A DNA stretch of 64,000 nucleotides from contig JAEWIS010000020.1 of the NCBI GenBank assembly GCA_023386955.1, positions 3,916 through 67,915 of the forward strand. Reading direction: 5' to 3'. The notes beneath the pieces are model-generated. The model had not been told where the DNA came from, ran no database searches, and worked only from the letters and a program-made list of their open reading frames with translations. This stretch comes from Bacillota bacterium (GTDB lineage: Bacteria; Bacillota; Bacilli; Paenibacillales; NBRC-103111). This document shows positions 53,200-62,539 of this stretch, piece after piece; the stretch's first letter is position 1, and each line of letters begins with the position of its first letter. The position numbers and the translations under genes are program-made.

Positions 53200-54168
53200 T
53201 TAATTCACGCTTCCTTTGTACATATTGCCCGACGGGCTGCGCGTATTGTTGGATGCTGCAGCCGTCGCGCCGCTATCTGCGTTCACAACATAAGCTGTAG
53301 CATTGTCAAGATACACCGTGTTTCCGGTAAATGAGGCGTTTTGTCCCCACCCGCTTGCACGCTCATGGACCTGGAAGGCATCTACGATCTTGCTGTTTCC
53401 ATTGCGGTAGCCGGTGTTATTCCGGATGATGTCATCATTCCCCTTTACATCCATAAAGCTGTCCGCATAATTGGCCCCTGAAATGCCCGTTCCGTCAAAC
53501 GTACAATTCTCTACCACGGTGCCTGTTGATCCCTCCTTAATATCCACATGCTCAGCCCGGACATTGGGGCCGAAGGATACCCCGGAGATCCGGTTATGGT
53601 CCGTTTCTTTCTTGTAACTCCCCCATTTGCCTACATCCGAGCCGACATATACCCCTTCCCCATATTCCGGATTCAGCTTTCCTGTATCATACACGCTGGA
53701 ACTTTTGATTACATTATTAGAGCTGCCGTCCCGGAAATGTACTCCTTCTTCCCCGATGTTGTATACCTCAAGATACTCCAGCCAATTGTTGTTGGCGTGA
53801 TCAAGCATAATGCCCTTTTTGGCGTTGGTTATCTTCACATTGCGCACATCATAATAGTCGCCGGTAATATACAAGGCGTAGCCACTGGAGGTTGTGCCCC
53901 CGTTCAAAACCGGCTTATTCGTGGAGCTTGCTCCCTTAATGGTGATTTTGGCGGATGAGGTGCCGTTTTTGGATGCTACGAAGTTCCCTGTGAAGGTCAC
54001 TCCCGCTGCAAGCGTAATCACGTCCCCAGGCTGCGCATTGGCAAGGGCTGTGGTCAAGCACGACGTTGTGCTGCAGGTTACGGACGCCGCCTGAGACGGT
54101 GCGGGTACGGACAAGGACGCGGCAGCCAGCATGGCCGCTGCAATTGCGAGCTTAAACCATTTGTACAT
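53200..54168 (-). CDS. Secreted right-handed beta-helix protein
   Basis: The 322-residue protein has a signal peptide (KWFKLAIAAAMLAAASLSVP, cut near SQAAS) and then Asn/Gly-rich repeats such as NNWLEYLEVYNIG and RNNTGYRNGNSKIVDAFQVH, characteristic of pectate-lyase-like beta-helices. It may be a polysaccharide lyase (for example PL6-like) but no catalytic set was confirmed. A cre-like site lies 84 bases upstream, implying catabolite control. No sugar transport genes adjoin. Confidence 0.8.
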   Translation of the reverse strand: MYKWFKLAIAAAMLAAASLSVPAPSQAASVTCSTTSCLTTALANAQPGDVITLAAGVTFTGNFVASKNGTSSAKITIKGASSTNKPVLNGGTTSSGYALYITGDYYDVRNVKITNAKKGIMLDHANNNWLEYLEVYNIGEEGVHFRDGSSNNVIKSSSVYDTGKLNPEYGEGVYVGSDVGKWGSYKKETDHNRISGVSFGPNVRAEHVDIKEGSTGTVVENCTFDGTGISGANYADSFMDVKGNDDIIRNNTGYRNGNSKIVDAFQVHERASGWGQNASFTGNTVYLDNATAYVVNADSGATAAASNNTRSPSGNMYKGSVN

Positions 54169-54251
54169 AAATTACACACTCCTTAGATAGATTTGGTTTT
54201 GATGTTAAGCAGACAGGTTAACCTCCTTCTTAATAGAGATTCACTTATTTA

Positions 54252-54266
54252 TTAAAGCGCTTACAA
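54252..54266 (-). promoter_or_regulatory. cre-like CcpA site
   Basis: The minus-strand sequence TTGTAAGCGCTTTAA matches the consensus WTGNAANCGNWNNCW at all but one fixed position. It lies upstream of the secreted beta-helix gene. Confidence 0.5.
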
Positions 54267-54435
54267 AATAAACATACAGGATTTCCCTTTTCCCGTCTTG
54301 TGGTATTCACAGGTATTTTTGTTGTTTTTTAAGGGCATCCACCGGGATGAACAATAACCCTCCTTTTGATTAATGCCCCGCTTCATGCTAAAGTGTTAGG
54401 AAGCAATGATAAACCACTTAAGCGGGGGAAATACG

Positions 54436-54681
54436 GTGAAAAGCAACAGAATCAAGACGGTAGAAGTCTATAAACGCGACAAATGGAACATGTTAAACGT
54501 AGAGATCAACGGAAAAACCCTCATCCTCCGGGAAATCTCCGAGGAATGGGGCGAGGAATGCCATACCTTTCTGAGCCGGCCTGCCATGATGCACTGGGCG
54601 GAGGAGCGGTTTTCGCCGAAGCGCTTCAAGGGAACGGAAGAGGAGCGGCTGCAGATCCTGGAGAATTTCCGCAAAGTTTGA
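54436..54681 (+). CDS. Hypothetical protein
   Basis: An 81-residue soluble protein with basic and acidic clusters, not recognised. It uses a GTG start with GCGGGGGAA upstream; the frame from 54406 lacks a site. A Trp/Glu-rich centre (ISEEWGEECHTFLSRPAMMH) stands out. A terminator follows at about 54712-54744, so it is likely an expressed single gene. Confidence 0.65.
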   Translation: MKSNRIKTVEVYKRDKWNMLNVEINGKTLILREISEEWGEECHTFLSRPAMMHWAEERFSPKRFKGTEEERLQILENFRKV

Positions 54682-54711
54682 CCGGTGAGATGAGCGGTGG
54701 ACAAGGAACGG

Positions 54712-54744
54712 ACTTCCCGAAGTGGAATGTCCGTTTTTTTGGCG
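54712..54744 (+). terminator. Terminator of the hypothetical gene
   Basis: ACGGACTTCC and the complementary GGAATGTCCGT form a stem followed by a run of T. Confidence 0.75.
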
Positions 54745-54803
54745 TGGAGAGGCATTCCTCCCCTGCTACCGCCGCCACTCTGATGTAAGCGCCATAAAAA
54801 TCA

Positions 54804-54845
54804 AAAAAACCAGGAAGGACATCATGTCCCCCCTGGTTTTTATTT
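54804..54845. terminator. Terminator of the TerC gene
   Basis: AAAACCAGG pairs with CCTGGTTTT, with an inner GGACAT/ATGTCC stem, and has A/T runs on both sides. Confidence 0.85.
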
Positions 54846-54892
54846 AGGCTTGGCCCAAAACCGCCTGGCGCCCAGCCTGCATGTTACCATAA

Positions 54893-55699
54893 TCAGCCCA
54901 TTTGCTTTTCCAATTCCTTGGCGCCCGGTGTGGGCTTAGAATCATTGTTCTTGCCACCGCTCAGGAACCAGCCTGCCGCGGCAATTCCCACCAGGACGAC
55001 ATAGAAGCTGAGCTTCCAGGCTGTGCTGTGAGCGAAATCCTCAGACAAAATCGCGATATCCGGGTGTGCCAGCGTAATAACGGCCAGCTTGACGCCTACC
55101 CAGCCCACGATGACAAACGCGGCGATTTCCAGGTTGGGACGGGATTGCAGCAGCTTAACGAACAGGTTAGCCGCAAAACGCATAATGATCAGTCCGATGA
55201 AGCCGCCTGCGAAAATCACCAGGAATTGTCCGCCGTCCATACCGCCGATCTTGGGCAGTCCGCTGGCGGGAAGGGCTACGGCCAGTGCTACCGCGGCCAG
55301 GATGGAGTCGATTGCAAAGGCGATATCCGCCAATTCAACCTTCAGTACGGTCATCCAGAAGCCGGGTTTTTTATCCTCCACTACAACGCCTGTGGTTTCC
55401 TCAATCTTCTTGTTCTTGAACATGACCTTCCGGAAAATGTGGTTGGCTGCGATAAACAGCAGGTAAAGCGCGCCTATCGCTTGAATCTGCCAGACGTCCA
55501 CCAGAAACGAAATCACGAACAGGGAAAGCGCACGGAACACGAAGGCTCCCGCCAAACCGTAAAACAATGCCCGTTTCCGCTCTTCCTCGGGAAGACGTTT
55601 AACCATAATTGCCAGCACCAGCGCATTATCCGCGGCCAGCAAACCCTCCAGCGCCACTAATACCAGCAGCACCCATCCATACTCCAAGAATAATTCCAA
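54893..55699 (-). CDS. TerC-family membrane protein (YkoY/MeeY-like Mn exporter)
   Basis: The 268-residue protein has seven or so membrane segments with the TerC motifs EGLLAADNALVLAIM and ELADIAFAIDSILAAVA, whose acidic residues line the metal path. In Bacillus the homologues YkoY (MeeY) and YceF (MeeF) export Mn2+ to secreted enzymes. A yybP-ykoY Mn riboswitch lies right upstream, which supports the Mn role here. The C-terminal tail is Lys/Gly/Asp-rich. Confidence 0.92.
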   Translation of the reverse strand: MELFLEYGWVLLVLVALEGLLAADNALVLAIMVKRLPEEERKRALFYGLAGAFVFRALSLFVISFLVDVWQIQAIGALYLLFIAANHIFRKVMFKNKKIEETTGVVVEDKKPGFWMTVLKVELADIAFAIDSILAAVALAVALPASGLPKIGGMDGGQFLVIFAGGFIGLIIMRFAANLFVKLLQSRPNLEIAAFVIVGWVGVKLAVITLAHPDIAILSEDFAHSTAWKLSFYVVLVGIAAAGWFLSGGKNNDSKPTPGAKELEKQMG

Positions 55700-55719
55700 G
55701 CTCCACTCCTCCTTATTAT

Positions 55720-55890
55720 CTATACATTGAAAATAATAAAGACCCCTACCGCAAAAGTATCCCTCTTCGTCGAAGAAGTAATACTTCAGGGTAAAGGTCT
55801 CGCTAACAGGTGTAATAATGCCAATAAAACCGGAGCAGGAATGCCTCGTAATGACGATTTTATTGTACAGCTACTCCCCTTTACAGGTAT
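55720..55890 (-). ncRNA. yybP-ykoY manganese riboswitch with terminator
   Basis: On the minus strand the conserved blocks are AAAGGGGAGTAGC (5' side, from about 55883) and TTAGCGAGACCTTTACCC (3' side, ending near 55786), as in the yybP-ykoY family. The following hairpin pairs AGACC...ACC and AAGTAT with ATACTT...GGT...GGGTCT and ends in TTTATTATTTT, so it is a terminator that overlaps the aptamer 3' strand. Mn2+ binding would favour antitermination and TerC expression. Confidence 0.9.
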
Positions 55891-55923
55891 TCAGTTGGGA
55901 ATTGCGGTAAGGCTCTTGAATAG

Positions 55924-55953
55924 AGCATAATCGAAGCACGGGGATATTGTCAA
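55924..55953 (-). promoter_or_regulatory. Promoter of the riboswitch-TerC transcript
   Basis: On the minus strand TTGACA and TATGCT are 18 bases apart. The predicted start near 55917 leaves a 30-base lead before the aptamer. Confidence 0.6.
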
Positions 55954-56063
55954 TACGAAATGAACAATTCCGACGGAATTACAATGAAACGGGCTTTGTG
56001 GTAAAATAATGAATCAAACAGCTCTTCCCGCTGCCAAGTACATATGTTAGGTGGTTTTTCGGT

Positions 56064-56246
56064 ATGGCTGATCCGCAGGTCATTGCAACCTTTGTAATTA
56101 TTTCCTTTTGCTTCGCTTTGGTGCTACTCTTAAAGAAGGACACCATCGCCCCCGGCTTTAAACGCGGTCTTGCCATTATGGCCGTCGTGATGGTCAGCTT
56201 TTCATTCTTTCTGATTTTGTACAGTTTTTTTACAATGGGACGATAA
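56064..56246 (+). CDS. Small two-helix membrane protein
   Basis: A 60-residue protein with two hydrophobic segments (about 7-23 and 36-55) and a basic loop between (KKDTIAPGFKRG). AGGTGG precedes the ATG. Not recognised, but the layout is that of small conserved membrane proteins of Bacillales. It precedes pepF by 211 bases. Confidence 0.65.
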   Translation: MADPQVIATFVIISFCFALVLLLKKDTIAPGFKRGLAIMAVVMVSFSFFLILYSFFTMGR

Positions 56247-56457
56247 AGGCAGAATAAGCCGCGGGGACAGCCGCACATACTAATAGGCAAACTTTGGTCT
56301 CTTTTTGGGCCAAAAGGTTGCGGAGGTTAGTGCCTTGTCCCCTTTACGACTGCTGTCCCTCATCCTGTGCGCCGGGCTGCTGGCATCAAGCACTGCTCCC
56401 GCGGCAGGAGCCGCTGTCCGCCTGGACAGCCAATTCAAACCCGATAGGAGGATTCCC

Positions 56458-58251
56458 ATGAGCCAGGTCAAAAAACGTACGGAAACCGCTCCTGAGCACC
56501 GTTGGAAGCTGGAGGACATTTTCCCCAGCCAGGAGGCGTGGGACAAGGAGTATCAGGACACCAAGGAGCTGCTGAAGAAGGCGGAGGATTTTCAGGGAAA
56601 GCTGTCCAGCCCCGACGCGGTCAAAGCCTGCTTCGAGCTGGAGGACAAAATCTCCCTGCATACGGAACGTCTATATGTCTATTCCAATATGAAGCATCAC
56701 GAGGATACGGCGGAGCCGGAGTATCAAGCCCTGTCGGAGAAATCCAAGAAGCTTTCGGTTGAAGCGGGCGAGGCCTTATCCTTCATTACGCCGGAAATTC
56801 TGAGCTTAAGCGACGATGAGCTGAACAAGCTGATTCAGGCTCCCGAGCTGGCCTTTTACAAGCTGACCCTGGAGGAAATGCTGCGGCAGAAGGCCCACGT
56901 GCTCTCCAAGGCCGAAGAAGCCCTGCTTGCCCAGGTTGGCAATATTTCCAGCGCCCCCAGCACCATCTTCTCGCTGATCAACAATGCGGACATGAAGTTC
57001 CCGAAGGTGAAGAATGAAGACGGTGAGGAAGTCGAGCTCACCCACGGCAGCTACATCACCTTCCTGGAGAGTAAAAACCGGGATGTGCGCCGGAACGCCT
57101 TCAAAACCATGTACGAAACCTACAGCAAGCAAAAGAACACGCTGGCCGCGACCTTATCTGCCAATGTAACCAAGAACCTGTTCTACTCCCGGGCCAGAAA
57201 ATATCCATCCGCTCTGGAAATGTCCCTGTTCGGCGACAATATCGACAAGGCTGTCTACACCAACCTGATCGACACCATCCATGAAGCCCTTCCCCTGCTG
57301 CAGCGGTATATGACCCTGCGCAAGAAGCTGCTCAAGGTGGATGAGCTGCATATGTATGATCTTTTTGCCCCGCTGGTAGAAGAGTTCGATATGAAAATTA
57401 CATACGACGAAGCCAAGGAAATCGTCACTGACGCCTTGAAGCCCCTTGGTCAGGACTATCTGGAAGTGTTGAAGGGCAGCTTCAACAACGGCTGGATCGA
57501 CATCTACGAAAATGAGGGCAAACGCAGCGGCGCATACAGCTGGGGCGCTTACGGCACCCATCCTTATGTGCTGCTGAACCACAAGGACAACCTGAACAGC
57601 ATGTTCACCCTTGCTCATGAGATGGGCCATGCGATGCACAGCTACCTGTCCGATACGAATCAGGAATACCGGTACGCCCAATACACCATTTTCCTGGCCG
57701 AGGTGGCCTCTACCCTAAACGAAGCGCTTCTGATGGATTATCTCCTGAAGAAAACCACCAACCCCAAGGAAAAGATGTACCTGCTGACCTATTATGCCGA
57801 CCAGTTCCGGACCACCGTTTTCCGGCAAACCATGTTCGCCGAATTCGAAATGCTGATCCATGCCCGTGCCGAAGCCGGCGAGTCCCTGACTCCACAGGAT
57901 TTCAGCAAAATCTACTATGATCTGAACGTGAAGTACCACGGCACAGAGATGGCGGTGGATAAGGACATCGAGATGGAATGGGCGCGGATCCCCCATTTCT
58001 ACAACAGCTTCTATGTGTACAAATATGCCACCGGCTTCTCTGCGGCCACCAGCTTCTCCAAGCAGATTCTGGATGAAGGCCAGCCTGCGGTGGACCGCTA
58101 TCTGGGCTTCCTGCAGTCCGGCGGCAGCGACTTCTCCCTGAACATCCTGAAGAAGGCCGGTGTGGATATGTCCTCGCCTGAGCCGATCCGCCAAGCCATG
58201 GACGTATTCAAAGGTTTGATCGAGCAAATGGAAGAGCTTACCGGGAAGTAA
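56458..58251 (+). CDS. pepF: Oligoendopeptidase F
   Basis: The 597-residue M3 metallopeptidase has the zinc motif LAHEMGHAMHSY and the downstream Glu of the FLAEVASTLNEAL block. It cuts short peptides in the cytosol. The ATG at 56458 has ATAGGAGGATTCCC upstream. The frame is open to 56305 and would add a signal-like segment, but I prefer the ATG with the strong site. Terminator at 58291-58328. Confidence 0.95.
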   Translation: MSQVKKRTETAPEHRWKLEDIFPSQEAWDKEYQDTKELLKKAEDFQGKLSSPDAVKACFELEDKISLHTERLYVYSNMKHHEDTAEPEYQALSEKSKKLSVEAGEALSFITPEILSLSDDELNKLIQAPELAFYKLTLEEMLRQKAHVLSKAEEALLAQVGNISSAPSTIFSLINNADMKFPKVKNEDGEEVELTHGSYITFLESKNRDVRRNAFKTMYETYSKQKNTLAATLSANVTKNLFYSRARKYPSALEMSLFGDNIDKAVYTNLIDTIHEALPLLQRYMTLRKKLLKVDELHMYDLFAPLVEEFDMKITYDEAKEIVTDALKPLGQDYLEVLKGSFNNGWIDIYENEGKRSGAYSWGAYGTHPYVLLNHKDNLNSMFTLAHEMGHAMHSYLSDTNQEYRYAQYTIFLAEVASTLNEALLMDYLLKKTTNPKEKMYLLTYYADQFRTTVFRQTMFAEFEMLIHARAEAGESLTPQDFSKIYYDLNVKYHGTEMAVDKDIEMEWARIPHFYNSFYVYKYATGFSAATSFSKQILDEGQPAVDRYLGFLQSGGSDFSLNILKKAGVDMSSPEPIRQAMDVFKGLIEQMEELTGK

Positions 58252-58290
58252 TATCCCTGCTTAACTGGCCCCCTATGCTTCTGACTTGTC

Positions 58291-58328
58291 GCTGTCTGTT
58301 CCTTCTTTAAGGGCAGACAGCTTTTTTT
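58291..58328 (+). terminator. Terminator of pepF
   Basis: GCTGTCTG and CAGACAGC pair across a 15-base loop and are followed by seven T residues. Confidence 0.85.
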
Positions 58329-58414
58329 ATGAAAAAAAACCGGGATTCTACTCATAAACGTTTACCTGTTGAGAAAAGGCTTAATGCGGCTTTTCCTATT
58401 TGGGAGGAATGCTA

Positions 58415-59143
58415 ATGTTCGTTTCCTGTGATGATGAAGGTTTGTTTGCCTGTCTGGATAAAGTGGGACTGCAAGAGAAGGTTTTGCGGGAGCATACGGT
58501 GCTGTTGAAGATTAACCTGGCCCGTCCGGCTAAGCCCAACCATCCGCGCACAGATGCCGGGCTGCTTGCCAAGATGATCGAATACGTTAGCGCTTGCGGA
58601 GGAAGCTGCGCCATTGCGGAAAGCGCCAACGGTTATTTACGGGAGAATCTGGAGCAGGCCGGACTGACGGGTTTGATCCAAAAGCACAAGGTCCGGGTAA
58701 TCGATTTGGATTTAGAGGAGGCTGAGCAAGTTATCATTGATGGCGAGAAGCACTATATCCCGAAGTGCTTCAGGAATTATAGCCTGCGAATCGGCCTGCC
58801 CGCCACCTCCAAACGGCCTGGAATGATCTATTCCAACAATATTAAATTGTTCGTAGGAGCAGTGCCCAGGAGCATGTATCAGCTTGAGGAGCAGGTGGTG
58901 GACTGGCGTCCCCGCGTACATGTGGATCTCCACCGCTCCGTGGCCAATATTTTCAAGGCAGTGCAGACGTATGCTCCCTTCACCTGGTTTATTAACGGCG
59001 GCTTAGCCATGCACGAGAGCCGCGGTGAGTTTATGCTGGATGGCATTCTTGTCGGCAATGATGCTGCCGAGCTTGATCTTTATGTCCAGGAGCGTTATTT
59101 TTTCGACTTGGAAAAGCCAGATTATTTGAACCGGCTGGCCTGA
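58415..59143 (+). CDS. DUF362 protein
   Basis: The 242-residue protein has VLLKINLARPAKPNHPRTDA near the N-terminus, VRVIDLDLEEAEQVII, and NIKLFVGAVPRSMYQLEEQ, in line with DUF362 (compare the K-x-N and G-x-x-P blocks). No ferredoxin domain or Cys cluster is attached, so an iron-sulfur role is unlikely. The ATG at 58415 has GGGAGG seven bases upstream. It precedes the secreted beta-propeller gene by 86 bases. Confidence 0.8.
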   Translation: MFVSCDDEGLFACLDKVGLQEKVLREHTVLLKINLARPAKPNHPRTDAGLLAKMIEYVSACGGSCAIAESANGYLRENLEQAGLTGLIQKHKVRVIDLDLEEAEQVIIDGEKHYIPKCFRNYSLRIGLPATSKRPGMIYSNNIKLFVGAVPRSMYQLEEQVVDWRPRVHVDLHRSVANIFKAVQTYAPFTWFINGGLAMHESRGEFMLDGILVGNDAAELDLYVQERYFFDLEKPDYLNRLA

Positions 59144-59229
59144 TGAAGGGTGCAACCTTTTCTCCTCCCGTCACGTCTGGATGGAAACAGGCTGATATTG
59201 GAAAATTCCAGGAGGAGGATTGCACTTTT

Positions 59230-61704
59230 ATGAAACGCTTCTCTATTATCACTGCCGCATCGGCTATCACTCTGGCAGCAGTCATTGCAGGCAGTATCGC
59301 ACTTGGCGCGGCTCCGGCCGAATCCCGTGAGCAGACCTCAGCCGCTTCCCAGCCAACCGCCGCCGTACCCGCGAATGACGCCAATCTGCCGCCGGTCCCG
59401 CTCACCGGATTCACCATCGCCGTAAATGGAAAGCTGCTGGAGCCGGATGCCCTTCCGTATCTTGCCGGGGATACGATGCTGGTGCCTTTGCGGGCTCTGA
59501 CCGAGGCGTTGGGCGCTGTCGTTAGCTATAATGAAACTGCCGGTTCCATCATAGCCGTCAAGGACGGAAGCAGCATTGTGCTTATACCCGGTGACTCCAT
59601 TGCCACGAAAAATGGTACACCCGTCCAGTTGGCCGCCGCCCCCGTAAGAGATGGGGATGTAGTGCTGGTGCCCCTGCGGTTTTTTGCCGAAGCCTTCGGC
59701 ACCTCGGTGAAGTGGGATGGCGCTGCCAAACGGGTGACGGTGGAGTCGGAGGACTATCTGCTGCCAGCTATCGGCAGTTACGCGAAGCTGAAGGAGCTGT
59801 TGGCTAGCGCGCAGGATCAAGGAATTACCATCGGGCCAGGAGACGGAATGCAGGTATTTGTGATGGAGGATTCAGCTGTCGCCCGGTCTGAAATTGCCAC
59901 AAGCGCTGCCCAGAAGCAAAACGCCAGCGCTGCCCCGAAGGGGGATTTTTCCGCCACCAATGTACAGGTTCAGGGGGTGGATGAAGGCGATGTGGTGAAA
60001 ACCGACGGGGAGTTTATTTATCAGGTAAACGGCAGCCGGGTCATGATCGTGCGGGCTGCGCCGGAAGACAAGATGACATTGGAGTCTGTCCTCCAATTGG
60101 AGGAAAAGACTTTTGCCATTCAGGAGCTGTATGTGGACGGAGACCGCCTTACGGTCATTGGGTCCTCCAGCAGGAAGCAGGAGCCGCAGAATCCCGACGT
60201 ATCCTCCGCCAAGGAAAGTTTGTCTGTTGGGGGAACGGCCGCTAAACGCCGGATTGCCCCTGCAGCCCCCTCCACGGTCAAAACCCTCGTCTACGATATC
60301 GCAGACCGCAAGGCACCCAAGCTCCTGCGGGAGGTGGAGACGGAGGGCAGCTATGTCTCCTCCCGCCGAATCGGCGGTGAAGTGTATGTGATTGCCAACC
60401 GGTATTTGAACAGGTACGGCATTATACAGGACAACAGGGAATCGGCCGCAGTGCCTGCTTACCGGGATACCGCCATGTCCGGACAATGGACGGAGGCCAA
60501 GTACGAGGATATCCGCTACTTCCCTGACTCCCTCTACAGTGCATATCTGGTTGTAGCCGGGATCAGCACAGCCTCTCCGTCTGTACCTGCGGAGGTCTCC
60601 ATATACCTGGGTTCGGCGGAAAATGTGTTTGCTTCAGCGGATCATCTATATGCGGCCTTCCCTCGACGCCAGGTGAGTGAGGACCGGGTAAAACCAGCAG
60701 CAGGCGCTTCTGCGGATGTTGCAGCCGAATATATCCGGATTAACGTGGATGAAACCACTCAGGTATACAAATTCCGGCTGGACAAAGGCAAGGCGAGCTT
60801 TGCAGCCAAGGGTCAGGTGCCGGGAACGGTGTTGAACCAATTCTCCATGGATGAGCATAACGGCTACTTCCGCATCGCCACCACCAAGGGCAAGGAATGG
60901 GGCAGAGCCGGCGAGAAGCTGACCAACAATGTCTATGTGCTCAACGAGGATATGGGCATCAGCGGTCAAATCGAAGGAATTGCACCTGGGGAAAGCATTT
61001 ATTCCGTACGCTTTATGGGCAACCGGGGTTACATGGTCACCTTCCAAAAGGTGGACCCGCTGTTTGTGCTGGATTTCTCCAATCCCGCCTCCCCCTCGAT
61101 CCTGGGCCAGCTGAAAATCCCCGGGTACAGCGACTATTTGCACCCGTATGATGAAAACCATCTCATCGGCTTCGGCAAGGATGCGGTGGTGGTCACAGAT
61201 GAGCGCTACGAAAAAAGCCCCCAGCCCACAGACGGCACGGCCTATTACCAAGGCATGAAGATTTCCATGTTCGACGTCACCGACGTGTCCCGCCCCAAGG
61301 AGCTATTCCAGACCGTCATTGGGGACAGAGGGACGGATTCGGAGCTTCTGCGCAACCATAAGGCCCTCTTGTTCTCCCGGGACAAAAACCTGCTGGCCTT
61401 CCCCGTCACGGTAGCGGAGGTGCCTGCGGGCCAGAAGAACAATCCGATGGCGTACGGCCAGTTCGCCTTCCAGGGCGCTTACGTGTACCATGTGGACCTG
61501 CAGGAGGGCTTCCGCCTCCGGGAGACTGTCACCCACCTCGGTGAGGACGAGCTGAAAAAAGCAGGCGGAAGCCTGTACGAGAGCAATCACCAGATTGGGC
61601 GGCTGCTCTATATCGGCGATACGCTGTACAGTCTGTCTCCCGGCCAGATCCGGGCCCAGAATCTGGAGACCCTGGCCGAGACAGGACGGCTTGAGCTGCC
61701 TTGA
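59230..61704 (+). CDS. Secreted copper-amine-oxidase-N / beta-propeller protein
   Basis: The 824-residue protein has a signal peptide (MKRFSIITAASAITLAAVIA), a copper-amine-oxidase N-terminal type domain near 55-150 (NGKLLEPD, then VPLRALTEALGAVV and VPLRFFAEAFG), and a long C-terminal region with repeated strands such as VYVIANRYL and GYMVTFQKVDPLFVLDFS, typical of the secreted beta-propeller (Beta_propel) family. It probably sits outside the cell, perhaps wall-bound. The ATG at 59230 has AGGAGGAGG upstream. The binding target is unknown. Confidence 0.85.
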   Translation: MKRFSIITAASAITLAAVIAGSIALGAAPAESREQTSAASQPTAAVPANDANLPPVPLTGFTIAVNGKLLEPDALPYLAGDTMLVPLRALTEALGAVVSYNETAGSIIAVKDGSSIVLIPGDSIATKNGTPVQLAAAPVRDGDVVLVPLRFFAEAFGTSVKWDGAAKRVTVESEDYLLPAIGSYAKLKELLASAQDQGITIGPGDGMQVFVMEDSAVARSEIATSAAQKQNASAAPKGDFSATNVQVQGVDEGDVVKTDGEFIYQVNGSRVMIVRAAPEDKMTLESVLQLEEKTFAIQELYVDGDRLTVIGSSSRKQEPQNPDVSSAKESLSVGGTAAKRRIAPAAPSTVKTLVYDIADRKAPKLLREVETEGSYVSSRRIGGEVYVIANRYLNRYGIIQDNRESAAVPAYRDTAMSGQWTEAKYEDIRYFPDSLYSAYLVVAGISTASPSVPAEVSIYLGSAENVFASADHLYAAFPRRQVSEDRVKPAAGASADVAAEYIRINVDETTQVYKFRLDKGKASFAAKGQVPGTVLNQFSMDEHNGYFRIATTKGKEWGRAGEKLTNNVYVLNEDMGISGQIEGIAPGESIYSVRFMGNRGYMVTFQKVDPLFVLDFSNPASPSILGQLKIPGYSDYLHPYDENHLIGFGKDAVVVTDERYEKSPQPTDGTAYYQGMKISMFDVTDVSRPKELFQTVIGDRGTDSELLRNHKALLFSRDKNLLAFPVTVAEVPAGQKNNPMAYGQFAFQGAYVYHVDLQEGFRLRETVTHLGEDELKKAGGSLYESNHQIGRLLYIGDTLYSLSPGQIRAQNLETLAETGRLELP

Positions 61705-62243
61705 GGGTGGGCAGAGCTTACTGGCATCGGCCGGGCTTACTGGCTCACTGGCATCAGCCCTACTCCCGGTTCACCGACATCAGTTCTACTCCCGGCTCAC
61801 CGGCCTGGGCTCTAACGGAACTATAAGACTTTTAGCCGGTCAGAATCAGGTTGGTGGGACGGTAACATACGGATTGAAACCTCTGGCCCGCTCTAACGGA
61901 ACTCTCGGACACTTAGCAGCCTGAATTCAGGTTGGTGGCGGGGTAACGGATGGGTTAGCACCACTGACCCCGCTCTAACGGAACTATCCGACTCTTAGCG
62001 GTCTAAAATTAGGGGTTTGGCGCGGTAACGGAACTATGACGCTTTTAGCGCACAATTTTTACTGTTTTGCCACCGCCTAGAGCAGCTAAGCGCTTCTGAG
62101 TTCCGTTACATTTCTAACACACCAATTATTGGCCTTTAAGGGTCGCTGAGTTCCGTAAGACGAGGCGCGGGATGCACGGGAGTGCAGATGGGACCAAAAA
62201 ACCGGGGATAATGGCGGAAGGAGCCAGGCAACTGGGGGAATGC

Positions 62244-62415
62244 GGATAATAGTAGTGTGCCGCGGACTCGAAGACTGTGGATGATGGTAGTGTGTCAGTG
62301 ACTGGAGACTGCGGATAATGGTAGTGTGTCAGTGACTGGAGACTGTGGATGATGGTAGTGTGTCAGTGACTGGAGACTGCGGATAATGGCAGTGTGCCAA
62401 GTAACTAAAGATTGT
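62244..62415. repeat. Five-unit 34/35-bp tandem array
   Basis: Units begin at 62244, 62279, 62313, 62347 and 62381. Most share GTAGTGTGTCAGTGACTGGA, and units alternate GGATGATGG and GGATAATGG, so a 68-bp higher order is visible. The outermost units are more divergent. Confidence 0.85.
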
Positions 62416-62492
62416 AAGTGGTGGAAGAGGCTTAACGGATGGAACCTTGGGATGTAACAGGAAGAGTATTGGCCCCACCCAACAGAGACAGC

Positions 62493-62539
62493 AAAAAAGG
62501 ACAGTCCCGGCAGATTAACTCTGCGGGATTGCCCTTTTT
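62493..62539 (-). terminator. Terminator of the FAH-family gene
   Basis: A long stem (AAAAAAGG with CCTTTTTT, then CCCGGCAGA against TCTGCGGG) closes before T residues on the minus strand. Confidence 0.8.

Noticed and set aside
56305..56457. N-terminal extension of PepF that would create a signal peptide
   Set aside because: It starts with TTG without a good site, while the ATG at 56458 has a strong AGGAGG; PepF is a cytosolic enzyme.
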